A program made the position numbers and the translations under genes. DNA of 5,891 bases from Nanobdellota archaeon (GTDB taxonomy: Archaea > Nanobdellota > Nanobdellia > Woesearchaeales > GW2011-AR15). Below, piece after piece: positions 1-5,067 of this stretch. Location of the stretch: the NCBI GenBank assembly GCA_013335235.1, contig JAAXVZ010000093.1, forward strand, positions 1 through 5,891, given 5' to 3'. Each line of letters begins with the position of its first letter. Within the stretch, counting starts at the first letter, position 1. The notes under the pieces are model-generated. The model made no database searches and was not told the origin of the DNA. It saw nothing but the letters and a program-made list of their open reading frames with translations.

Positions 1-1
1 A

Positions 2-406
2 AATCCATTATATATTGAAAAGATTGCAGCTGAAACGCAAAAAAATGGATTTCATCCAGATACGGTAGTTCCTCTAGCATTTGGTGGACTTAGGTCGGGT
101 TACCTTCTTGGTGCTGCATTATCTTGTGAAGTTATGCCTGTTAAATTCAGGACAAAGGTTGAATTTAATGTGGTGCCAAAAGTACCTAGGCTACACGAGA
201 TAAATTGTACAAAGATAGATGACAAAAGAGTTCTAGTTCATGATGAGGATTCCGAAGAGGGAAAAGGTTGCGATTTGCTTAGATATCATTTGGAGCAAGC
301 TTATGATGCTAAAGAAGTCAAAACCTCTGTTTCAATGCTAACCGGACACTTGAAAAATAAGAAAATTGAATATTATGGTGCTCTTGACCCTAATTTAGCT
401 ATTTGA
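2..406 (+). CDS. Phosphoribosyltransferase-like protein, 5' end cut by window edge
   Basis: The frame is open from the left edge to a TGA at 404-406, followed directly by an in-frame TAA. About 134 residues are visible. The ATG at 134 lies inside the fold and is not the true start. The visible part looks like the core of a type I PRTase. A strand with a glycine-rich turn (VVPLAFGGLRSGYLLGAAL, about 92-148) fits the pyrophosphate-binding loop region. A second strand, KRVLVHDEDSEEGKG (about 224-268), sits where the PRPP-binding loop belongs, followed by an alpha helix and another strand (KEVKTSVSML). The family normally transfers phosphoribose from PRPP to a base. Here the acidic pair (D-E) and G-K of the loop are kept, but the usual Thr positions are Glu and Gly, so catalysis is doubtful. 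No substrate can be assigned. By my count the gene is about 36% GC, lower than its neighbours. It is convergent with the tRNA gene. Confidence 0.72.
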   Translation, partial: NPLYIEKIAAETQKNGFHPDTVVPLAFGGLRSGYLLGAALSCEVMPVKFRTKVEFNVVPKVPRLHEINCTKIDDKRVLVHDEDSEEGKGCDLLRYHLEQAYDAKEVKTSVSMLTGHLKNKKIEYYGALDPNLAI

Positions 407-455
407 TAAACTCACTCAAGGGGTAACAAAACACTAACCTTAATCAGAATTTTCA

Positions 456-526
456 TGCGGCGGCCGAGAATTGAACTCGGGTTTCCTCCGTGGCAGGGAA
501 GTATCATACCGTTAGACCACCGCCGC
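456..526 (-). tRNA. tRNA-Gly, anticodon GCC
   Basis: The reverse strand folds into a full cloverleaf. The 7-bp acceptor stem is perfect (GCGGCGG at 520-526 with CCGCCGC at 457-463). The short D arm at 503-517 contains the GG pair. The anticodon stem is CTTCC/GGAGG with one G-T pair, and its loop CTGCCAC (490-496) places the anticodon GCC at 492-494. The T arm at 464-480 has loop TTCAATT. The discriminator base is A at 456. CCA is not encoded (TGA follows), so a CCA-adding enzyme must complete it. There is no intron. A TATA box lies about 29 bases upstream. The gene decodes GGC and GGU glycine codons. Confidence 0.97.
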
Positions 527-550
527 TTTAAAGCAAAAGAAATTCAGATG

Positions 551-560
551 ATTTATAAAC
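551..560 (-). promoter_or_regulatory. TATA box of tRNA-Gly
   Basis: On the minus strand this reads GTTTATAAAT, a near-ideal archaeal TATA box, centred about 29 bases before the tRNA 5' end, with a purine-rich stretch (AAGG) just upstream as a possible BRE. It starts only 13 bases after the stop codon of the upstream 120-residue gene, so the tRNA appears to be transcribed independently. Confidence 0.85.
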
Positions 561-573
561 CTTATTATGCATG

Positions 574-936
574 TCAGTGAAGTTTCGACCTATAGGTGGT
601 GAGCACGTCATGCAGGAGAGCCCTGCTTTCCTCTGGGAAGTCTATCCTTGCCCCTCCCTGCGATACAACCAGCCTGGATTTCATGAGGAATTTCTTTTTC
701 CCGGAATAGTCTTTACCATCCTTCTGCATCTGTGAATAAAGGTCAAGCTTAGTTATATTCTTCTCTAAAAGGCGGATAAAATCATCCAACTCTAACCTGT
801 CTGAGAGCACAATCGAGAAAGTGCATCGCCCTGTGCCTAGATGCAGGGTCGTGGAATTGTTCTCTGTGGAAAGGGCAACATCACAAGTATTCTCCTCCCT
901 TATCCCCTTTGTCAAATACAGCACTTTTATCTGCAT
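574..936 (-). CDS. Hypothetical protein, 120 residues
   Basis: I do not recognise this protein. It starts MQIKVLYLTKGIREE and ends TTYRSKLH. The sequence alternates probable beta strands (MQIKVLYLT, TLHLGTG, CTFSIVLSD) with an amphipathic helix (LDDFIRLLEKNITKLDLYSQM), then a basic stretch (GKKKFLMKSRLVV), a strand and a final helix (ESRALLHDVLTTYRSKLH). It looks like a small soluble alpha/beta domain. There is no signal peptide, membrane segment or cysteine cluster. The ATG at 934-936 is supported by a TATA-like box at 961-970, about 30 bases upstream, which suggests a leaderless message. The gene is divergent from the reductase gene and lies upstream of tRNA-Gly on the same strand. A plus-strand frame reads through its 5' part (821-1030), but the promoters on both sides favour this gene as the real one. 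No function can be proposed. Confidence 0.7.
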   Translation of the reverse strand: MQIKVLYLTKGIREENTCDVALSTENNSTTLHLGTGRCTFSIVLSDRLELDDFIRLLEKNITKLDLYSQMQKDGKDYSGKKKFLMKSRLVVSQGGARIDFPEESRALLHDVLTTYRSKLH

Positions 937-960
937 GGTCCTAGGTGCATGTCTTCAAGG

Positions 961-970
961 ATTAAAAGCT
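961..970 (-). promoter_or_regulatory. TATA-like box of the 120-residue gene
   Basis: The minus strand reads AGCTTTTAAT, preceded by CCGAAAG, which resembles a purine-rich BRE. The box centre is about 30 bases from the ATG at 936, which predicts transcription starting at or within a few bases of the start codon. It lies about 35 bp from the oppositely oriented TATA box at 1001-1008, so the two promoters share a compact divergent region. Confidence 0.6.
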
Positions 971-1000
971 TTCGGAACTAGTCTTAGATATAACGTTACT

Positions 1001-1008
1001 TTTATAAA
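1001..1008 (+). promoter_or_regulatory. TATA box of the reductase gene
   Basis: TTTATAAA is centred about 26 bases before the ATG at 1031, predicting an mRNA with little or no 5' leader. This decides the start at 1031 over the upstream in-frame ATG at 821. A perfect 8-bp palindrome, TAACGTTA, occupies 991-998, directly upstream where a BRE would sit. Whether it is an operator is unknown. Confidence 0.8.
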
Positions 1009-1030
1009 TCATGCTCGATTAGGGAAAAAT

Positions 1031-2023
1031 ATGCTTCCTGTACGGCTTCGGCTTCTTGGCATAGAAAAAGTCAATGAAGACCTTGCTATATTCAGGTTCT
1101 CATGCGGAAAAACACTCAAGTTCTCTCCCGGACAGTTCTGTACTCTAACATTGTCAGGGACAGGCAGGTTGGATCAGCTAGGAGTGTTAGCAGAAAAAGA
1201 CGAGGACCTAAAAGCCAGACTTAAAGGATTCTCAAATGGAAAAGTGACAAGAGCTTATTCTATTGCTTCCAGGCCAGGTATAGGATTGCTGGAACTGATT
1301 ATCCAGAAAGTGAACGACGGCGGCCTCTTGCCTCCTGGAAATGATGGGAAGAGAGCCGGGATCGCGACAACAGAGCTCTTCAGCTGGGTGCCGAGCCTGG
1401 ATGTCGATGTGCTTGCAGCTTCTGCAGCAGAGAATGATGTCTCTATCGGGTTTGGAAGGTTCACTCCGCCAGACAACAGGATAATTGTCCTTGTGGCAAC
1501 AGGGACAGGGAACGCCCCTTTCATGAGCATCATACGTGAAGAGTACGGATTCGAGCATATCGAAAAGAAATGGAATATACCTCAGAAACATAGGAAGATA
1601 GTGTTCATCCATGCAGTTAAAAGATTAGATGACCTTCACGCTTACGCAGGCCAGCTAATAGAGCTTGAAAAGATGTGTGACACTTTCACATATATCCCGC
1701 TCTGCACTGAAAAAGGGATTGAAGAAGAGAAGGTATATCTTAAGGAAAAGGAGATCAAGGTACTGTATGCAGAGAATGTTTTTGTGAACAGGCAAGAGAA
1801 AGACAGGCTCGCAAGACCAAACAGCCTTGATCCAAACGAGATAGACAGCTTGGTCAAGAAAAAGACACTAGCATCTGCATTTCAGAAGATCACAGGAAAG
1901 GCCTTGTCTCCCTCTCTGCATTATATGATGTTCTGCGGAAACCCATATACCGGCACAAATATCGAGAAGATCGCAAAGAGCCTCGGATTCTCTGAGAAAG
2001 ATTTTGCCAAGGAAGCCTGGTGA
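1031..2023 (+). CDS. Ferredoxin/flavodoxin-NADP+ reductase-like flavoprotein
   Basis: This 330-residue protein has the two-domain layout of the ferredoxin-NADP+ reductase family, which passes electrons between NADP(H) and ferredoxin or flavodoxin through FAD in the cytoplasm. The N-terminal FAD barrel contains the flavin-binding signature RAYSIASRP (residues 74-82, the RxYS motif). The NADP-binding half contains VLVATGTGNAPF (153-164), a strand IHAVKR (193-198) where the 2'-phosphate-binding residues usually lie, YIPLCTEKG (221-229), and FCGNP (301-305). The chain ends in Trp, as in bacterial Fpr. At 330 residues it is longer than the roughly 250 of bacterial Fpr. The extra length lies around residues 46-70, 100-147 and 230-295. 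The start at 1031 follows a well-placed TATA box and begins the domain correctly (MLPVRLRLLG); the in-frame extension to 821 overlaps the opposite-strand gene. The physiological partner and NADP versus NAD preference cannot be read from the sequence. No iron-sulfur cysteine motif is present. Confidence 0.85.
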   Translation: MLPVRLRLLGIEKVNEDLAIFRFSCGKTLKFSPGQFCTLTLSGTGRLDQLGVLAEKDEDLKARLKGFSNGKVTRAYSIASRPGIGLLELIIQKVNDGGLLPPGNDGKRAGIATTELFSWVPSLDVDVLAASAAENDVSIGFGRFTPPDNRIIVLVATGTGNAPFMSIIREEYGFEHIEKKWNIPQKHRKIVFIHAVKRLDDLHAYAGQLIELEKMCDTFTYIPLCTEKGIEEEKVYLKEKEIKVLYAENVFVNRQEKDRLARPNSLDPNEIDSLVKKKTLASAFQKITGKALSPSLHYMMFCGNPYTGTNIEKIAKSLGFSEKDFAKEAW

Positions 2024-2027
2024 AGGA

Positions 2028-2035
2028 TTTTAATA
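2028..2035 (+). promoter_or_regulatory. TATA box of the 136-residue gene
   Basis: TTTAATAT is centred about 26 bases before the ATG at 2058 and begins five bases after the reductase stop codon. The downstream gene therefore seems to have its own promoter, despite the 34-bp gap that would normally suggest an operon. The expected transcription start is at or next to the ATG. Confidence 0.65.
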
Positions 2036-2040
2036 TAAGC

Positions 2041-2050
2041 TATTTTTCTC
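2041..2050 (+). terminator. Possible T-rich terminator of the reductase gene
   Basis: TATTTTTCTC lies 18 bases after the reductase stop and before the expected start of the next transcript. Archaeal RNA polymerase can terminate at short U-rich tracts without a hairpin. The run has only five consecutive Ts, so read-through is likely and the call is tentative. Confidence 0.35.
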
Positions 2051-2057
2051 ACAGGCC

Positions 2058-2468
2058 ATGGGAGATGAAAAATTATTAGAGGGAATATTGTGTATTCTAG
2101 GCAACGCTGCATACAACGAGTTCGAGACAGACGGATACTTCCCGCAAATAGCGCTTGAAGGAGTAGATTATATTGTTAAAGATGGGCTTATGAGCCATGT
2201 TGTTGATAAAGAGGGATTCATAGGGATGCAATATCACACTCAAACAGATGTGCATTTCGCTATCGGTTATGAGAGATCATTGCCTGGACAGCTTCAGCTT
2301 AGGGTTTTGGACACTAGACCTGAAGACGTTGTTCTGCAATTGGTGGATATTGTAGAGATAGAGCTAGGCCAAGCATTGAAAAATGTCAGCCCTTATTCAC
2401 AGCCAAGCCCAGGTAGGTTCACCTGGAATGTTCCTCTAGAAAAAATGCAGGCTGCATATTCTGAGTAG
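2058..2468 (+). CDS. Hypothetical protein, 136 residues
   Basis: I do not recognise this protein. It opens with a helix (MGDEKLLEGILCILGNAAYNEFETDGYF), then probable strands (FPQIALEGVDYIVKDG, FIGMQYHTQTDVHFAIGYE, GQLQLRVLDTR), a long amphipathic helix (PEDVVLQLVDIVEIELGQALKNV) and a Pro/Ser-rich tail (SPYSQPSPGRFTWNVPLEKMQ). It looks like a soluble single-domain alpha/beta protein. There is no signal peptide, membrane segment or metal-binding cysteine pair. The ATG at 2058 is supported by a TATA box about 26 bases upstream, with no ribosome binding site needed if the message is leaderless. It lies between the reductase and alaS in the same direction, but each has its own promoter, so the position says little about function. 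Its composition is similar to its neighbours, which supports it as a resident gene. Confidence 0.75.
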   Translation: MGDEKLLEGILCILGNAAYNEFETDGYFPQIALEGVDYIVKDGLMSHVVDKEGFIGMQYHTQTDVHFAIGYERSLPGQLQLRVLDTRPEDVVLQLVDIVEIELGQALKNVSPYSQPSPGRFTWNVPLEKMQAAYSE

Positions 2469-2504
2469 AGAACTATCCTGTCGTTGTTCTATTTCCTTCA
2501 AAAG

Positions 2505-2512
2505 ATTTAAAT
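2505..2512 (+). promoter_or_regulatory. TATA box of alaS
   Basis: ATTTAAAT is preceded by CAAAAG, a plausible BRE. Its centre is about 28 bases before the ATG at 2537, so the alaS transcript should have at most a few leader bases. AGGGGA sits directly against the ATG, too close to act as a conventional Shine-Dalgarno site. Confidence 0.75.
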
Positions 2513-2536
2513 CCCGTCTGCGATTACGCTAGGGGA

Positions 2537-5056
2537 ATGGCGACAGACAAGGAAATCAAGAAAGCATTTAAGAAAGAAGCAAGCGAAAATCCTGAAAAAT
2601 TCTACGCAGTATCTCACCTGAAAAGCGAGGGGTTCATGCGAAAGCACTGCAAGTGCGGGACATATTTCTGGACAGTGAACGCTGACCAGACAGTGTGCGG
2701 AGACCCATCATGCTCAGGCGGTTTCAGGTTCATCGGCCATGCAGTCGCAAAGCAGGAGATGGATTATGTGGAGGTTTGGAAAAAGTTTGCAGCGCACTTC
2801 AAGCTATTAGGATATACTGAGATAAAGCGTTACCCTGTAGTCGCAAGATGGAGGGATGACCAATACTGGGTCGGCGCCTCTATCTATGATTTCCAGCCTC
2901 ACGTTGTTTCAGGAGCAGTCGAGCCTCCTGCAAACCCTCTTGTCGTCCCCCAGTTCTGTCTCCGTTTCAATGACATAGATAATGTAGGGATAACAGGTGC
3001 GCATTACACAGGCTTTGTCATGATAGGCCAGCACATGTTTGTCCCGAAAGAGAAATGGGACCAGAACAAGGTATTTTCAGATATCCACTCCTGGCTGACA
3101 AAAGGGCTCGGCCTGCCTAATACAGAGATAACATTCCACGAGGATGCATGGGCTGGCGGAGGCAACTTCGGGCCGTGTATGGAATACTTCTCAAGAGGCT
3201 TAGAGCTTGGAAACCAGGTCTATATGCTATATGAGCAGACACCCACTGGAAGAAAAGAGCTGCCTTTGAAAGTCCTTGATATGGGAATGGGACATGAGAG
3301 GAATGCCTGGTTCACGAAAGGCACGTCAACATCATATGAAACTACATTCCCTACAGTATCGCGTAAGATGTACGACCTGACAGGGATCAAGCCTGAAGGG
3401 AATCTCATGAGGAAATTCCTACCTTATTCCTCCTATCTGAATGCGGATGAGGTCGAGGATATCAACAAGGCATGGGCAGATGTTGCCAAGAAGGTTGGAA
3501 TTGATACTGAAGAGCTAAAAGAGAAGATACTTCCGCTCTCAGCGCTGTATTCTGTGGCCGAACATACCAGATCAGCCCTATTTGCCATAAATGACGGAGC
3601 GCTGCCGAACAATGTCGGCGGCGGCTATAACTTAAGGATCATCATGAGAAGGTCTATGGACTTTTTGGAGAAATATAACTGGGATGTCACTATGAATGAT
3701 ATTGCAGAGTGGCATGCGGATTACTTGAAGCCGCTCTTCCCAGAGCTTGCCGAGAACCTAGACTCTGTATCGAACATAATCGATGTCGAGAAGAAGAAAT
3801 TCTCTGAGAACAGGAAGAAATCCAGGCAGATAATCGATAACCTGCTCGCGAAGAAAGTGGAGATCGATGAAAAAAAGTTCATCGAGCTATACACCTCCCA
3901 AGGCATCAGCCCTGAGATGATCGAGGCTGAAGCTGCAAAGCTTGATAGGAAGATAAAAGCGCCAGACAATTTTTACGCAAGAGTCTCTGAGCTGCGCAAA
4001 GACACTGAGCCTGAAAAAGAGATTAAGGAAAAACTGCCGCTGGACGGAGTCACTGAGACAGAGATAATGTATTACAATGATTTTTCCGTTGTTGAGTTCA
4101 AAGGCGTCGTCTCAAAGATCATCGGAAATAAAGTCATCCTGAACAGGACCGCGTTCTACCCGACATCAGGAGGACAGCTCCATGACAAGGGGACTCTTGG
4201 CGGAGCAAAAGTCACTGATGTCTACAAGCAAGGCGGTGTTGTGGTGCATGTTCTTGAGCGCGAACCGCATTTCAAGGTTGGAGAGGTTGTAGAGGGAAAG
4301 ATAGATGCTCCTCGAAGATTGCAGCTTGCGCAGCACCATACCTCTACACATATAATCAATGGCTGCGCGAAGCGCGTTTTAGGAAAGCACATCTGGCAGG
4401 CTGGCGCTGCAAAGACACTTGAAAAGGCAAGGCTGGACATAACACACTATGAAGCGCTGTCTGACGAGCAGGTCGAGAAGATAGAGAACATGGCAAACCA
4501 GATTGTCGATGAGAACAGGCCAGTCTACTCGACTTTGATGAAAAAGAACCTTGCAGAGGCTGAATACGGGTTTTCCATCTATCAAGGTGGAGCTGTCCCT
4601 GGAAAGGTATTGAGGATCATATCTATCCCTGACTTCGACACAGAAGCGTGCGGAGGAACGCATCTTCATACGACTAGCGAAGCCAAGATAATAAAGATAC
4701 TCAAGACCAGCAAGATCCAGGACGGCATGGTGAGGATAGAGTTCACAGCAGGAGAGGCGGCAGCAAAGGAGCTCACAAAAGACACAGGGATACTCCAGGA
4801 AGCAGCGAAGACACTTGACTGCAAGCTAAACCAGATACCTGGAAGGGCAAATGAGCTCTTCGAGAAGTGGAAGAAGGTCGTGAAGAAAGGGAAGATTGAC
4901 GGGGCTGATGACTTCAGGCTGGTCTCAAAGGAAGAGAGCCAAGATACTGAGCCATTGATGCTGAAGAATGTAGCGCTCATGCTAAAGACACAGCCTGAGC
5001 ACATACCGACGACTCTAGCCAGGTTCAAGAAGGAATTGGAAGGGAAAAAAAATTAA
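2537..5056 (+). CDS. alaS: Alanyl-tRNA synthetase, archaeal type, shortened C-terminus
   Basis: AlaRS charges tRNA-Ala with alanine and clears Ser- and Gly-tRNA-Ala. The 839-residue protein starts with the archaeal N-terminal extension carrying a probable zinc cluster (C38, C40, C54, C59). The class II core follows: VVARWRDDQYWVGASIYDFQP (split here at 101-121), the motif 2 region FCLRFNDIDNVG (140-151), the alanine-pocket region WAGGGNFGPC (205-214), LDMGMGHER (247-255), and motif 3 GGGYNLRIIMRR (361-372). A tRNA-binding helical region spans about 380-500. The editing domain includes TAFYPTSGGQLHDKG (538-552) and both halves of the zinc site, H601xxxH605 and C705xxxH709. Typical archaeal AlaRS has about 900 residues and ends in a coiled coil plus a glycine-rich DHHA1/C-Ala dimerisation domain. 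Here only about 130 residues follow the last zinc ligand and no such domain is visible. Instead two similar helical segments occur (about 753-779 and 809-839). The start matches the family N-terminus and is backed by a TATA box. Confidence 0.97.
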   Translation: MATDKEIKKAFKKEASENPEKFYAVSHLKSEGFMRKHCKCGTYFWTVNADQTVCGDPSCSGGFRFIGHAVAKQEMDYVEVWKKFAAHFKLLGYTEIKRYPVVARWRDDQYWVGASIYDFQPHVVSGAVEPPANPLVVPQFCLRFNDIDNVGITGAHYTGFVMIGQHMFVPKEKWDQNKVFSDIHSWLTKGLGLPNTEITFHEDAWAGGGNFGPCMEYFSRGLELGNQVYMLYEQTPTGRKELPLKVLDMGMGHERNAWFTKGTSTSYETTFPTVSRKMYDLTGIKPEGNLMRKFLPYSSYLNADEVEDINKAWADVAKKVGIDTEELKEKILPLSALYSVAEHTRSALFAINDGALPNNVGGGYNLRIIMRRSMDFLEKYNWDVTMNDIAEWHADYLKPLFPELAENLDSVSNIIDVEKKKFSENRKKSRQIIDNLLAKKVEIDEKKFIELYTSQGISPEMIEAEAAKLDRKIKAPDNFYARVSELRKDTEPEKEIKEKLPLDGVTETEIMYYNDFSVVEFKGVVSKIIGNKVILNRTAFYPTSGGQLHDKGTLGGAKVTDVYKQGGVVVHVLEREPHFKVGEVVEGKIDAPRRLQLAQHHTSTHIINGCAKRVLGKHIWQAGAAKTLEKARLDITHYEALSDEQVEKIENMANQIVDENRPVYSTLMKKNLAEAEYGFSIYQGGAVPGKVLRIISIPDFDTEACGGTHLHTTSEAKIIKILKTSKIQDGMVRIEFTAGEAAAKELTKDTGILQEAAKTLDCKLNQIPGRANELFEKWKKVVKKGKIDGADDFRLVSKEESQDTEPLMLKNVALMLKTQPEHIPTTLARFKKELEGKKN
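5045..5052 (-). terminator. T8 terminator of the receiver-like gene
   Basis: Eight As on the plus strand give T8 on the minus strand, starting 7 bases after the minus-strand gene's stop codon. Poly-T tracts are the main intrinsic terminator signal in archaea. The tract lies inside the last codons of alaS (Lys-Lys-Asn), so it is coding on one strand and probably terminating on the other. Confidence 0.6.
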
Positions 5057-5067
5057 TTTTTATTTTA
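5056..5067 (+). terminator. T-rich terminator of alaS
   Basis: ATTTTTATTTTA follows the alaS stop codon directly and gives a U5-A-U4 tract in the alaS transcript. It overlaps the stop codon and final Lys codons of the convergent gene. With the T8 tract on the other strand it forms a compact two-way terminator. Confidence 0.65.

Noticed and set aside
427..454. Four-T runs between the PRTase gene and tRNA-Gly as terminators
   Set aside because: Runs of four Ts on each strand are too short to call in AT-rich DNA, though termination must occur somewhere in this convergent gap.
1011..1022. Four-codon upstream reading frame (ATG to TAG) before the reductase
   Set aside because: The predicted transcription start is at about 1030, so it would not be in the mRNA.
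821..1030. In-frame 70-residue N-terminal extension of the reductase, from the ATG at 821
   Set aside because: It overlaps the opposite-strand 120-residue gene, carries no family motif, and a TATA box sits about 26 bases before the ATG at 1031, where the FAD domain naturally begins.
1232..1612. Minus-strand open frame with several CxxC-like pairs inside the reductase gene
   Set aside because: It lies wholly inside a gene with clear family motifs, and has no promoter or independent support. The cysteine pairs come from the antisense of the coding sequence.
2470..2489. Short inverted repeat GAAC...GTTC after the 136-residue gene as a terminator hairpin
   Set aside because: The four-base stem with a 12-base loop is too weak and is expected by chance. 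No T tract follows directly.
3614..3634. GGCGGCGGC stretch in alaS (similar ones near 1318 and 5143) as a possible attachment-site copy of the tRNA-Gly end
   Set aside because: The similarity is limited to a short GC repeat and does not extend into the T arm. In alaS it encodes the conserved glycines of motif 3.
3220..5028. Several minus-strand open frames across alaS
   Set aside because: They are antisense shadows of a well-conserved gene, with low-complexity Ser/Phe-rich translations and no upstream signals.
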